In this document: one piece after another, positions 17,919-27,112 of the stretch
How positions within the stretch are numbered: the first letter of the stretch is position 1
How the letters are laid out: each line of letters opens with the position of its first letter
NCBI RefSeq assembly: GCF_036488675.1
Contig: NZ_CP133148.1
Span: 2,480,001-2,544,000, forward strand
From: Sinorhizobium chiapasense
Lineage (GTDB): Bacteria > Pseudomonadota > Alphaproteobacteria > Rhizobiales > Rhizobiaceae
Length of the DNA: 64,000 bases
Reading direction: 5' to 3'
Notes under the pieces: generated by a model
Database searches by the model: none
The model's input: only the letters and a program-made list of their open reading frames with translations
Told to the model about the DNA's origin: nothing
Made by a program: the position numbers and the translations under genes

Positions 17919-19958
17919 TTGCTTGACAGTAATCGTCATTCCTCGGTCCTTGCCGGAGAGCAGGATCGCCGTGACAACCTTAAACCCGGCAATCGCTTCC
18001 TTGGCCGTGTCGTTGGCTGCAGCGGCTCGCGCGCAACGATCGCCGCAGTTGCCGAAGGCGGCGAAACCGCGCTGACGGAACTGTGGTCCGTCGGTCGCCT
18101 GATTTCCATTTCCGTCGGCGCCAACCGCGTCGTGGCGCTCGTCTATGCCATGCAGACCGTCGCCAGCGAATGGGGCGAGCAGACGAACAACACCTTCCGC
18201 ATCGAGGTCGAGTTGATGGGCGAGGTCCACACCGACCCGGACGGACGCGAGTCGTTCTCCACCGGCATCAGCCAATATCCCTATCTCGGCGCCATTGCCC
18301 ACCGCATCCGCGCCACCGACCTCGCCCGCATCTACGAGACGACCCAGACGGACAGCTGCGTCATCGGCAAGCTGACCCAGGACGAGAGCCTCGACGCCAC
18401 GATCCACGTGCCGTCGATGCTCGCCAAGCATTTTGCCATCGTCGGAACGACCGGCGTCGGCAAATCGACCGCTGTCACACTGCTCTTGAACAAGGCGATC
18501 GCCGCCGATCCGAAGCTGCGCGTGCTGATCCTCGACCCGCACAACGAGTTCGCCGCCGCCTTCCCGGAGCATGCGGTCGTCATCGATACCGACACGCTCG
18601 ACCTCCCCTTCTGGCTTTTCCGGCTGGAAGAATTCGCCGAAGTCATCTTTCGCGGACGCGCGCCCGTGCCGGAAGAGCTCGACATCCTCCGCGACGTCAT
18701 TCCCGATGCGAAGAAGGCCTTCAAGGGCGGCGAATCCGGGCTGATGCGCCGCCAGAACGAGAAGAGTTCGATCACCGTCGATACCCCGGTGCCCTACCGC
18801 ATCGCCGATCTGCTGGCGCTGATCGATGAGCGCATCGGCCGTCTGGAGGGCAGGACGGACAAGCCGCACCTGCGCTCGCTCAAGATCAAGATCATCTCGG
18901 CGATCAACGATCCGCGCTACCATTTCATGTTCTCGTCGAACACAATCACCGACACGATCCAGGACACGATCGCCAAGATCTTCCGCATTCCCGGCGAAGG
19001 CCGGCCGATCGCGACCTTTGAGCTCGCAGGTATTCCGTCGGAAGTCGTCAATTCGGTCGCCTCGGTGCTTTGCCGCATGGCTTTCGAAATCGGGCTCTGG
19101 AGCGACGGCGGCATCCATATGCTGGTGGTCTGCGAAGAGGCGCACCGCTACGTGCCGGCCGATGCCTCGCTCGGCTTCCTGCCGACCCGCCAGGCGATCG
19201 CGCGCATCGCCAAGGAAGGCCGCAAATACGGCGTCTCCCTCGGCATCATCACGCAGCGCCCGGGTGAGCTCGACCCGACGATCCTGTCTCAATGCTCGAC
19301 CGTCTTCGCCATGCGGCTTGCCAATGATCGCGACCAGGAGATCATCCGCTCGGCGATCTCGAATTCGTCGATCTCCACCACCAGTTTCATCTCCTCGATC
19401 GGCAATGGCGAAGCGATCGCCTTCGGCGAGGCGGTCGCTGTGCCGATGCGTATGCGCTTCACCCGTGTCGACGACCGGCGCCTGCCGCGTGCCCACGGCA
19501 TCACCGACAAGGTGGACGAGGAGGCTGCGCCAAGCGTCGACCTGCGGTCGATCGTCAGCCGGATGCGGGCGGTCTCTGGGCCGGACATTTCAAACTTCCA
19601 GCAGAGCTATCTGGCGGCTCAGAACGCCAGGGCGTCGACCTTTGAGGAGGATGTGTCAGTCGAGGAGGTCGCCCATAGCGCCGACCTACCATCCGATGCC
19701 GAAGCCTGGCAGAAGCCGGCGTTCGAGCCCTACCGGCCGGACATGCTTCCGCGCCCGGAGCCGGTCAACCCGCAACTCGAGCGCTTCAACCAGATCCGCG
19801 AGCAGATCCTCTCCGGTCAAGCTGAACGGGACGGCAGTCCGAAACCGAGTGCCCCGGATCCGCGCCTTGCGCAGCCGACACCCGAGCCGCGCCGCGAGGG
19901 CTCGTCGCTACGTGAAAGCCTGCTCAAACGCCCGCTCGGCAGCCTCATCCGCAAATAG
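17919..19958 (+). CDS. HerA-like (DUF87) ATPase
   Basis: 679-residue ATPase of the HerA/FtsK superfamily. An N-terminal beta-barrel HAS-type domain spans about residues 25-120, Walker A is GTTGVGKST at 176-184, ILILDPHNEF follows at about 205, Walker B is MLVVCEEAHRYVP near 400, and then a sensor (GIITQRPGELDPTILSQC). HerA proteins form hexameric DNA translocases, often with the NurA nuclease, but no NurA-like gene is adjacent. The C-terminal 120 residues are charged, proline-rich and probably disordered. The start is TTG 17919, a weak choice with GAGGTG upstream; no ATG occurs before the barrel. It is divergent from ilvI and 277 bp upstream of the gluzincin/MBL pair. Confidence 0.85.
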   Translation: MLDSNRHSSVLAGEQDRRDNLKPGNRFLGRVVGCSGSRATIAAVAEGGETALTELWSVGRLISISVGANRVVALVYAMQTVASEWGEQTNNTFRIEVELMGEVHTDPDGRESFSTGISQYPYLGAIAHRIRATDLARIYETTQTDSCVIGKLTQDESLDATIHVPSMLAKHFAIVGTTGVGKSTAVTLLLNKAIAADPKLRVLILDPHNEFAAAFPEHAVVIDTDTLDLPFWLFRLEEFAEVIFRGRAPVPEELDILRDVIPDAKKAFKGGESGLMRRQNEKSSITVDTPVPYRIADLLALIDERIGRLEGRTDKPHLRSLKIKIISAINDPRYHFMFSSNTITDTIQDTIAKIFRIPGEGRPIATFELAGIPSEVVNSVASVLCRMAFEIGLWSDGGIHMLVVCEEAHRYVPADASLGFLPTRQAIARIAKEGRKYGVSLGIITQRPGELDPTILSQCSTVFAMRLANDRDQEIIRSAISNSSISTTSFISSIGNGEAIAFGEAVAVPMRMRFTRVDDRRLPRAHGITDKVDEEAAPSVDLRSIVSRMRAVSGPDISNFQQSYLAAQNARASTFEEDVSVEEVAHSADLPSDAEAWQKPAFEPYRPDMLPRPEPVNPQLERFNQIREQILSGQAERDGSPKPSAPDPRLAQPTPEPRREGSSLRESLLKRPLGSLIRK

Positions 19959-20024
19959 GGTCGTGAACGCAACACGGCGGAGATGGCCTCGAAGGGCATT
20001 TCTCGCGCCAAATGCTTGCGCGCA

Positions 20025-20075
20025 CTAATTCCCGTAACGAGCACAGGAAGCCAGCCACGGCGCGTCCGCGCCGCG
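20025..20075 (+). repeat. Degenerate intergenic repeat fragment
   Basis: AATTCCCGTAACGAGCACAGGAAGCC with a following GC-rich palindrome (CGGCGCG ... CGCGCCG) resembles a shorter relic at 26105-26130 (CATTCCTGTGACAAGCACAGGGAAG). I take both as decayed copies of one rhizobial intergenic repeat. Confidence 0.35.
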
Positions 20076-20235
20076 ATTGACTCCTCTTCGGCAAATCGCC
20101 CTCCGCGCTTGCAATCGTGAGTTGACATTCTTGTCACGCGGACGAATCCTTCCTGTTGCAAATATAAAGGCGGCTGAACTCAAGGAAATGCATCGGCTGG
20201 ACAGCAAATAGCGGCGGCAATCCCGGGAGGAGCAA

Positions 20236-22371
20236 ATGTCCGTTTTGTCGACCATGCCTCCGCGCAAGCTCCGAATCTTCGCATTCGACCCAAGCATGGG
20301 GCGCCGGCACGAGACGCTGCCGCTCAACGAGGTCATCGTTTCGATCCCCTGGGAGATGGACAAGCTAGATCCCGGCGTCCCCTTCGTCGGTCCCGTCGGG
20401 GAATATGTAGAGGTGATCGACTTCGACCCGTCGCTCGATCTCGTCTACGCGCCGGTCAACCTGCACGATCCGAGCCTGCTTGCCGACAATGGCCTCAGAC
20501 CCGCGGAATGGAACCCGCAATTCCACCAGCAGATGACTTATGCGGTGGCGATGAACACCATCGTCAATTTCGAAAGCGCCCTCGGCCGGGTCGCTCTCTG
20601 GGCGCCGCACGACCGCGACGAGAAGGGCCGGTGGATCAATCCGCAATATGTCCAGCGCCTGCGCATCTATCCGCACGCGCTGCGTGACGCCAACGCCTAT
20701 TACAGCCCCGAGAAGAAGGCGCTCCTCTTCGGCTATTTCGCGGCCGGCGAAGGCCAGCCTGGCGCGCCGGCCGGTACGATCATATTCACCTGCCTCTCCC
20801 ACGACATCATCGCCCATGAAACCTCGCACGCGCTGCTCGACGGCATGCATCCGCGCTTCAGCGAGGCGACCAATCCGGACGTGCTCGCGCTGCACGAAGC
20901 CTTCGCGGACATTGTCGCAATCTTCCAGCATTTCTCCTATCCGGACGTCTTGAAGGACCAGATCGCGCGCACGCGCGGCGATCTCGAAAGCCAGAACCTC
21001 CTCGGCCAGCTCGCCCAGGAATTCGGCCAGGTCCTCGGCCGAGGAACGGCGTTGCGGGACGCACTCGGCGGCTGGAAGGACGGCGTCTGGCGGGCGCACG
21101 AGCCCAATCCGAGGCTCCTGCGCGAGACGGAGGAAGTGCATGACCGCGGCGCCATTCTGGTGGCCGCCGTGTTCCGGGCGTTCCTGTCGATCTATCGCGC
21201 GCGCATCTCCGACCTCCTGCGCATCGCGTCGAGCGGCACGGGAATTCTGCCGGCGGGGGCGCTGCATCCCGATCTCGTCAACCGGCTGGCGAACGAAGCG
21301 TCGAAATCGGCCCGACACATCCTGCAGATGTGCATTCGCGCGCTCGACTATTGCCCGCCCGTCGATGTCACCTTCGGTGATTACCTGCGCGCGATCATTA
21401 CCGCCGACCGCGATCTCTACCCCGAGGACGAGCACAACTATCGCGTCGCAGTGATGGAGGCCTTCCTGGCCTGGGGTATCGTTCCGCGCGACATGCCGAT
21501 CGTCTCGGTCCAGACGCTGCTCTGGCCGACGATGGCCGAAGCAGCCGCCGATTACAAAGCCGTCTTTCCCAGACTGAGCGATCTCAAAGGTGATGTCGCC
21601 TATCTGCTTTCGCGGCCACTCGAAATGATCGATGAGCTCAAGACCCGGAGCGATTTCCACGACAGCGAGGGCCAGACGTTCCTGGACGGCCTGGACCGCA
21701 TCGCACAGGAAATCTTCAACGAGCTGAACAAGGCGATGGGCAACCGCCTGCCGGAGACCGCCAAGCGATCGAAATCGTCGCTCCGGGAAATCCTCGGTCG
21801 CAATCTCCTCGAGCTCGGGCTCGAGGCCGACCGGAAGGTCGAATGGCTGGCGCGCGACCTCTACGGACGATTGTTCTGGGGGCTCATCACCGAGGCAAAG
21901 AATGCGCCGCTTCGCGACATCATCCGCATCAGGACGGACGCCGACGCGCCGGCGACGGTCCGGCGCAGCAAGATCGTCACCGGCCCGGCGATCGAAGTGC
22001 ACAGCGTTCGCATGGCCGCACGCCGCGGCAACCGCGATCAGATGGAGCGCGAATATGTCGTCGAACTGACGCAGACCCGTTATGGCTACCTCGACCCGAA
22101 GAAGCAGGAGGCGGCGGACAAGGGCAAGCCGCCGAGAGCTCCCCACGACTTCTATTTTCGCCGCGGCTGCACGCTGCTCATCGATGCCGAAACCTTCGAG
22201 ATCCGGCGCGTCATCCGCACGCCGGGCGACATTTGCGACGACGCGGAGCTCGAAAGAATGCGCGCATATCTGACCAGGCAGGCGCGGAGCCGGGAAAACG
22301 CCTTCACCGCCGGCGGGCGCAAGCCGGTTCGACCGGAAGTTTTCGCCCACCTTCACCGACAGGAGAGCTAG
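20236..22371 (+). CDS. Gluzincin-like zinc metallopeptidase-domain protein, uncharacterised
   Basis: 711-residue protein with no signal peptide. The centre carries a gluzincin zinc site: H194-E-T-S-H198 in HDIIAHETSHALLDGMHPRF, and a downstream third ligand E221 with D225 in ALHEAFADIVAIF, the spacing and NEAxxD-like form of thermolysin-type (M4-like) peptidases. The remaining 480 residues are unfamiliar. They include an alpha-helical section to about 520 and a C-terminal basic/beta section that ends with FYFRRGCTLLIDAETFEIRR. All catalytic residues are present, so proteolysis is plausible, but the target is unknown. A good ribosome site (GGGAGGAG) precedes ATG 20236. It is only 10 bp from the MBL gene, clearly one operon. 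Confidence 0.72.
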   Translation: MSVLSTMPPRKLRIFAFDPSMGRRHETLPLNEVIVSIPWEMDKLDPGVPFVGPVGEYVEVIDFDPSLDLVYAPVNLHDPSLLADNGLRPAEWNPQFHQQMTYAVAMNTIVNFESALGRVALWAPHDRDEKGRWINPQYVQRLRIYPHALRDANAYYSPEKKALLFGYFAAGEGQPGAPAGTIIFTCLSHDIIAHETSHALLDGMHPRFSEATNPDVLALHEAFADIVAIFQHFSYPDVLKDQIARTRGDLESQNLLGQLAQEFGQVLGRGTALRDALGGWKDGVWRAHEPNPRLLRETEEVHDRGAILVAAVFRAFLSIYRARISDLLRIASSGTGILPAGALHPDLVNRLANEASKSARHILQMCIRALDYCPPVDVTFGDYLRAIITADRDLYPEDEHNYRVAVMEAFLAWGIVPRDMPIVSVQTLLWPTMAEAAADYKAVFPRLSDLKGDVAYLLSRPLEMIDELKTRSDFHDSEGQTFLDGLDRIAQEIFNELNKAMGNRLPETAKRSKSSLREILGRNLLELGLEADRKVEWLARDLYGRLFWGLITEAKNAPLRDIIRIRTDADAPATVRRSKIVTGPAIEVHSVRMAARRGNRDQMEREYVVELTQTRYGYLDPKKQEAADKGKPPRAPHDFYFRRGCTLLIDAETFEIRRVIRTPGDICDDAELERMRAYLTRQARSRENAFTAGGRKPVRPEVFAHLHRQES

Positions 22372-22381
22372 GAGGAAGCCC

Positions 22382-23926
22382 ATGCCCAGAATGGAGGCGC
22401 CCGAGTCCGGTGTCACGGTGCGCATGTATCGGCAGGGCCATGGCGACTGCTTTCTTCTGGCGACGCGCAAGATGGACGGCAGCGCCTTTTACATGCTGAT
22501 CGACTGCGGCCTGTGGACGAACTCCGAGATCAAACCCGAACAGACGATCGACAAGGTGATTGCCGACATCGGCGAAGCGACCGGAAACCGGCTGGACGTC
22601 GTGCTGGTGACCCATGAGCACATGGACCATGTCAACGGCTTTGCGGCGAAGGACCCCACGACAAGAAGGCCATGCTTCGACCCGATCGAGATCGGCGAGC
22701 TCTGGCTGGCATGGACCGAGGGCGATGATGATGCGTTTGCCAACAGTCTGCGCGAACGCTTCCATGACACGCTGCTCGCCCTGATGGGCGCCGACGAACG
22801 GCTCGATCGTGCGGGCTTCGGTATCCATTCGCCGAACCGCACGATGCTGCGCGATCTCCTTTCCTTCGAAACAGGGGAGGATGCCGCCGATGGGCTTCGG
22901 GAACGCTTCAGGGAAGTCAAGCGGCGCCACCCGGCGCTCTCGACTCGAAGGCAGGGCGCGCTTGCCATCGAAGGGATCACCAATAAGCGCGCCATCAAAT
23001 ATCTGCGCGAACGGATCGCTGGCGACCCGGTTTTCCTGCGGCCCGACCACGATCCTTACGGATTGCCGGGTGTCGAGGGGGTGCGCGTCTACGCGCTTGG
23101 GCCGCCACGAGATGTCGAGCTGCTGCTGTCACTGGAGCCTCAAGGCGAAGAAGAGTTCAGGCTGTCGGCCGATGGCGCGACGCTGAGCCTGCTCGCGGCG
23201 ACGGTCGACGGCGGCCCGGAGAACGCCAGCCGCAGCTTCGACCCGCGCTTCGGCATTTCGCGCAAGGACGTCGAGCGGAGCCAAGATGCGTTCCTGAAGG
23301 CGTTCTTTGCCGACCACTATGGCATCAAGGGCAAGCGCGGTCCCGAGGTCTGGCGGCAGATCGACAACGACTGGCTTGAGAGCGCGGAAACGCTGGCGCT
23401 CAGGCTGAACGACGAGGTGAACAACACGAGCCTCGTCATCGCGATCGAACTCCCCGCAACCGGCAAGGTGCTGCTCTTCACCGGCGACGCCCAGCGCGGC
23501 AATTGGATCTCCTGGGCGGCGCTCAAATGGACGGTCGATGGCAGGATCATCACGGCGCGCGACATCCTCGGCCGGACGGTGCTTTACAAGGTCGGTCATC
23601 ACGGCAGCCACAATGCCACGCTCGACGGCAGCGTGGGGGCGGACTATGCCAACCTTTCCTGGCTGGCAAGCAACGCCTTCCAGGACGAATTCGTAGCGAT
23701 GATCCCGGCCAATACGCCCTGGGCGGCGCACAAGGACAAGCCGTGGGAGCACCCGCTCCGTTTTATCGAGGACAGGCTTTTGCAAAAGGCCCGCGGTCGC
23801 GTCTTCCGCGGCGATGTCGACCATATTGCTAAACCCGGTGACATCAGCGCCGCCGAGTGGCAAAAATTCAAGCGGATCGAGACCGACCTCTTCTTTGAAT
23901 ACACCGTCGCCGACAGCCCAGCGTAA
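22382..23926 (+). CDS. Metallo-beta-lactamase-fold hydrolase (ComEC/Rec2-like)
   Basis: 514-residue MBL-fold protein. The metal motif T-H78-E-H80-M-D82-H83 (VTHEHMDHVNGF) is intact. LLFTGDAQRGNW supplies the later aspartate and LYKVGHHGSHNAT (His406, His407) the last histidines, the form found in ComEC/Rec2-like hydrolases. An insertion of about 250 residues between these halves is unusual for a single MBL domain. There is no membrane segment or signal peptide, so it acts in the cytoplasm. Substrate candidates are nucleic acid or phosphodiester. The start at 22382 follows GGAGG by a short spacer. It pairs with the gluzincin gene upstream. Confidence 0.82.
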   Translation: MPRMEAPESGVTVRMYRQGHGDCFLLATRKMDGSAFYMLIDCGLWTNSEIKPEQTIDKVIADIGEATGNRLDVVLVTHEHMDHVNGFAAKDPTTRRPCFDPIEIGELWLAWTEGDDDAFANSLRERFHDTLLALMGADERLDRAGFGIHSPNRTMLRDLLSFETGEDAADGLRERFREVKRRHPALSTRRQGALAIEGITNKRAIKYLRERIAGDPVFLRPDHDPYGLPGVEGVRVYALGPPRDVELLLSLEPQGEEEFRLSADGATLSLLAATVDGGPENASRSFDPRFGISRKDVERSQDAFLKAFFADHYGIKGKRGPEVWRQIDNDWLESAETLALRLNDEVNNTSLVIAIELPATGKVLLFTGDAQRGNWISWAALKWTVDGRIITARDILGRTVLYKVGHHGSHNATLDGSVGADYANLSWLASNAFQDEFVAMIPANTPWAAHKDKPWEHPLRFIEDRLLQKARGRVFRGDVDHIAKPGDISAAEWQKFKRIETDLFFEYTVADSPA

Positions 23927-24040
23927 GCGTATGCGGGAACCCGGCTGATCGCGAATGCCCCGGCGGCGCGTTACAGGAACCGCACCGCACGGGTGCGCGT
24001 TTTCATCCAAACCGTTCCAACAAAATTCAGGGCCGCAATC

Positions 24041-24472
24041 ATGGAAGAGATCCTCCGACGCTTCTTCGCGCGATACGAAACCATGGCTAATCGGGTGCTT
24101 GCCGCCGAAATGGATGTCGGCGAGACAACCTTCGCTTTCGCCTCGGAGTTCATCGCCGCCTCGCCGGCAGGCGTGCTTGCCGGCAAGAACGACGACAGCC
24201 TGAAGGTCTCGATGGCGAGGGGTTATGCCCGCTATCGCGCGATCGGTACCAAGGAGTTGAAGATCCGCAAGACCACCATCACGCCGATCGACAACCAGCA
24301 TTTCCTCGTCAGGATCGACTGGCGCTCCACCTACGACATGCAGGACGGGCCGGACGTCAACATCGATTTCGAGGTCCACTATCTGGTCCAGGTGCGCAAC
24401 GACGAGCCGAAGATCTTCGGCTGGATCAGCGGCGATGAGGAAGCCGTGCTGAAGGAGCACGGCATCGGTTGA
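24041..24472 (+). CDS. SnoaL/NTF2-like domain protein
   Basis: 143-residue protein with the pattern of the NTF2-like (SnoaL) superfamily: an N-terminal helix (MEEILRRFFARYETMANRVL), then a curved sheet with ITPIDNQHFLVRIDWRSTYD and NIDFEVHYLVQVRNDEPKIFGWISGDEE. Such domains are small binding pockets or enzymes; no catalytic residues can be assigned. I chose ATG 24041; an upstream extension of 16 residues has no ribosome site. It is convergent with the GST gene. Confidence 0.7.
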   Translation: MEEILRRFFARYETMANRVLAAEMDVGETTFAFASEFIAASPAGVLAGKNDDSLKVSMARGYARYRAIGTKELKIRKTTITPIDNQHFLVRIDWRSTYDMQDGPDVNIDFEVHYLVQVRNDEPKIFGWISGDEEAVLKEHGIG

Positions 24473-24523
24473 TTGGCGGCCGCCCGCCTTTTCCCGATGG
24501 CGGGCAGCCGGCGCCGGCGAGAG

Positions 24524-25174
24524 CTATTCAGCGGCCGCTGACCCGGCCAGCCTGCCTTCCCAGATGGGGACGAACTCGCGCATTATGCGCGCATAGGAAG
24601 GTCGCATTTGCGCTCGTTCCCAATAGCTCACGAGGTTCGGGCGGTCGGCAAAGGGCGCAACCGTCTGGGCATAGTATAACGGCGGGATCGCTGCGCAGTC
24701 CGCCATCGAAAAGTCGCCGCAAATCCATTCCTGCCCGGACAGGCGCTTGTCGAGGTGATCGTAGCTCACCTTGATCGCATTGCGGGCGACGGCGGCGTCC
24801 CCCTCATTGACGGGTTTGAAGCCAAACTGCTGGAACAGGAGTTCCCGGACCGGATCGTTCAGGTAGAGATCGGCCATGCGATCCATGAAGCGGACCTGCC
24901 GTTGCGCGTCACCGCCGCCGGCCGGAATCAGCCGCGGCGTGTCGGGGGACTTGTCGTCGAGATATTCGATGATGATGCTCGATTCCGGCACCATCCAGTC
25001 TTCGCTCGGCTTGAACATCGGGACCTTGCAGAGCGGATAGATGGCCGTGTAGGCCGCACGGCCCTCCGGCGTCATCAGATCGACCAGTTCCGGTTCGTAT
25101 TCGATTCCCTTTTCATTGAAGGCGATCATCACCTTTTGCGAATAGGTGGAAAGCGGATGGTAGTAGAGTTTCAT
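24524..25174 (-). CDS. Glutathione S-transferase family protein
   Basis: 216-residue GST with an N-terminal thioredoxin-fold domain (MKLYYHPLSTYSQKVMIAF; VPMF and PESSIIIEYLDD supply the cis-proline and glutathione-gamma-glutamyl contacts) and a C-terminal helical domain (about 90-210; GDFSMADCAAIPPLYYA is the conserved N-capping motif). It conjugates or reduces small electrophiles. AAGGAGAG precedes ATG 25174. It is the third gene of arsR-AHSA1-gst (31-bp gap), so it is probably co-regulated with them. Confidence 0.9.
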   Translation of the reverse strand: MKLYYHPLSTYSQKVMIAFNEKGIEYEPELVDLMTPEGRAAYTAIYPLCKVPMFKPSEDWMVPESSIIIEYLDDKSPDTPRLIPAGGGDAQRQVRFMDRMADLYLNDPVRELLFQQFGFKPVNEGDAAVARNAIKVSYDHLDKRLSGQEWICGDFSMADCAAIPPLYYAQTVAPFADRPNLVSYWERAQMRPSYARIMREFVPIWEGRLAGSAAAE

Positions 25175-25205
25175 CTTTCTCTCCTTCGTGATCCGGCACG
25201 ACGCC

Positions 25206-25631
25206 CTAGCCCTGCCGCAGGTAGCGGTGCAGATTGGCCATGCAGCCCGCCCAACCCTTGGCATGGTTGTCGCGTGCCTCGGCATTTGCGAATTCGGTGT
25301 GGATGAGCGTCAATTCGGTGCGGTCGGCGTCAAGCGCGCGGAAGATGAGGTTGACTTCGGTGACGTCCGGATTGCCTTCCCACTGCCAGCTGAAGCGAAG
25401 CCGCTCATTCGGGACGATTTCTCGGTATTCGCCGCCGACGATGTGGCGCTTGCCGCCCGGTTCCTGCATGACGATGCGATAGCGTCCGCCGGGTCTAAGG
25501 TCGGCAGCCGCCTCCGGCACCGTCATCTCGCCGGGCGCAAACCATTGCCGGAGCTTGTCAACGTCGCACCAGGCAGCAAACACGCGCGCCAACGGAGCCT
25601 GCAACACTTCGGATATCCTTAGTTCCTTCAT
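25206..25631 (-). CDS. AHSA1/SRPBCC-domain protein
   Basis: 141-residue START-like protein of the Activator of Hsp90 ATPase 1 family (APLARVFAAWCDVDKLRQWFAPGEMTV at the start, LRPGGRYRIVMQEPGGKRHIVGGEYREI in the sheet, GWAGCMANLHRYL in the final helix). Bacterial members bind hydrophobic ligands and commonly sit beside an ArsR-type repressor, as here; the ligand and the partner reaction are unknown. The ATG overlaps the arsR stop by four bases. Confidence 0.92.
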   Translation of the reverse strand: MKELRISEVLQAPLARVFAAWCDVDKLRQWFAPGEMTVPEAAADLRPGGRYRIVMQEPGGKRHIVGGEYREIVPNERLRFSWQWEGNPDVTEVNLIFRALDADRTELTLIHTEFANAEARDNHAKGWAGCMANLHRYLRQG

Positions 25632-25987
25632 TTCTCCTCCCCTTCAGCGTCGTCCCTGGCGAGCCATTGGGCCAGGCTATCCAGCCGCCGTTTCCAGAAT
25701 TGCTGGTAGAAGGCCATCCAGTCCGAGGCATCCTCCAATGCCTGCGGACTGAGCGAACAATAATGCACGCGGCCATCTATCCTTCGCCGCAGCAGGCCCG
25801 CCTTTTCCAGCACGACCAGGTGCTTGGAGACCGCCGGCAGCGACATCTCGAAGGGCGCCGCCAATTCCGTAACGGACGCCTCGCCACGGGCGAGCCGGGC
25901 CATAAGCCCTCGGCGCGTCCGGTCGGAAAGCGCATGGAAAACCTGATCGAGTTGCCGTTCGGCCTTTTCCTCTGAGCGTGCTTGCAT
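25628..25987 (-). CDS. ArsR-family transcriptional regulator
   Basis: 119-residue winged-helix repressor. The core (LDQVFHALSDRTRRGLMARLARG, TELAAPFEMSLPAVSKHLVVLEKAGLLRRR, HYCSLSPQALEDA) is intact. It lacks the ELCVC metal motif of ArsR/SmtB, as is usual for members paired with AHSA1 proteins, so it probably senses an organic ligand. The ATG is at 25987, with an upstream in-frame TTG. An A/T-rich inverted repeat directly overlapping the promoter side is a candidate autoregulatory operator. Confidence 0.92.
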   Translation of the reverse strand: MQARSEEKAERQLDQVFHALSDRTRRGLMARLARGEASVTELAAPFEMSLPAVSKHLVVLEKAGLLRRRIDGRVHYCSLSPQALEDASDWMAFYQQFWKRRLDSLAQWLARDDAEGEEK

Positions 25988-25993
25988 CAAAAC

Positions 25994-26014
25994 ATTTAAC
26001 CAATTAGTTTAATA
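25994..26014 (-). promoter_or_regulatory. Candidate ArsR operator
   Basis: TTAAC (25996-26000), six bases, GTTTAA (26007-26012): an A/T-rich imperfect inverted repeat 10 bases before the arsR start, in a region otherwise GC-rich. Position and form suit an autoregulatory ArsR site. Confidence 0.5.
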
Positions 26015-26200
26015 TCTAGGTACGCGCTTGCGACCGCGAAGTCAAGCTGCCTTCCTGCTGTGCCTCGTTGGTTGCGGTACGGTACGGCTTCTCCTCCGAT
26101 CCTCATTCCTGTGACAAGCACAGGGAAGACGGCGGAAAAGCATCCGCCAAATCCGTTACGCTGCTGTCGTGTACTGTGTTCGGTGAAACAGTGGAGTGAT

Positions 26201-27112
26201 CTAGGGTAGTTCGTCCGGCCTTTCGATCCGCCGCCAGCTGTCGTCGAGCTGGTTGCGGAACCAGGTCATCTGGCGCTTGGCATATTGGCGCGTCGCGGCT
26301 GCGCCGGCGGCGATGACCTCCTCCTCGCCGATCTCGCCCTTCAGCATCGCGGCGATCTGCTGAACGCCGATCGCCTTCATCACCGGCATGTCGGGCGAGA
26401 GGTCGAGCGCAAGCAGCGCACGCACCTCGTCGACTGCCCCGCGCTCCAGCATGGTCTCGAAGCGCCGGTCGATGCGGCCGTGCAGGAGGGCGCGATCCGG
26501 CAATACGACGATTTTTTGTGCCTTGTCGGGAACGACGATCATGGGGCCGCGGCTCTGCTGGAAGAGATGGATCGGCTTGCCGGTCGCCTCGATTACCTCG
26601 AGCGCCCGAACGATCCGCTGCCCGTCGCCCGGCTGCAATTGCGCGGCGGTTTGCGGGTCTCGCGCGGCAAGCTCCGCATGGAGCGCCTCCGCCCCCTCCT
26701 CCTTCAGCCGCGCGCGCAATGCATCGCGGATCGTCGCCGGTATCTCCGGCATATCGGAAAGCCCGCCCGTCAGCGCCTTGAAATAGAGCCCGGTGCCGCC
26801 GACGAAGACCGGCAGCCGCCCCTCCTCGCGCACCTGAATGACCAGGGCCTCCGCCTCGCGCAGCCAGGCGCCGGTAGAATAGGCCGCTCCAGCCGGCACA
26901 TGGCCATAGAGAAAATGCGCTATCCCGCCCATCTCCGCCTCGTCCGGCCGGGCGGTCAGGATCTTCAGCGTGTCGTAGACCTGCATGCTGTCGGCGTTTA
27001 TCACCACGCCGCCGTGCCGGCGCGCAAGTTCCACCGCAAGCGCGGACTTGCCGCTGGCGGTCGGCCCGGTTATCAGGATCGCGTCCGTGTCTCTTTCAAG
27101 GTTCTTGATCAT
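26201..27112 (-). CDS. miaA: tRNA dimethylallyltransferase
   Basis: 303-residue enzyme that transfers a dimethylallyl group to A37 of tRNAs reading U-starting codons. Walker A GPTASGKS is at residues 16-23, INADSMQVY follows at about 38-46, and PVFVGGTGLYFKAL at about 103-116 is the pyrophosphate/tRNA-binding loop. The C-terminal VDEVRALL ... MKAIGVQQI and YAKRQMTWFRNQ are family signatures. I chose ATG 27112 (MIKNLERDTDAILITGP). It overlaps the serB start codon by two bases on the opposite strand; a start at 27139 would run further into serB. Confidence 0.95.
   Translation of the reverse strand: MIKNLERDTDAILITGPTASGKSALAVELARRHGGVVINADSMQVYDTLKILTARPDEAEMGGIAHFLYGHVPAGAAYSTGAWLREAEALVIQVREEGRLPVFVGGTGLYFKALTGGLSDMPEIPATIRDALRARLKEEGAEALHAELAARDPQTAAQLQPGDGQRIVRALEVIEATGKPIHLFQQSRGPMIVVPDKAQKIVVLPDRALLHGRIDRRFETMLERGAVDEVRALLALDLSPDMPVMKAIGVQQIAAMLKGEIGEEEVIAAGAAATRQYAKRQMTWFRNQLDDSWRRIERPDELP

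Noticed and set aside
20365..22470. 701-codon open frame opposite the gluzincin gene
   Set aside because: The plus-strand frame has the zinc motif, ribosome site and operon partner. The opposite frame has none of these.
17919..23926. Calling HerA plus gluzincin plus MBL a defence system
   Set aside because: No known defence effector, phage gene or mobile element is near. The 277-bp gap and housekeeping surroundings make this only a hypothesis.
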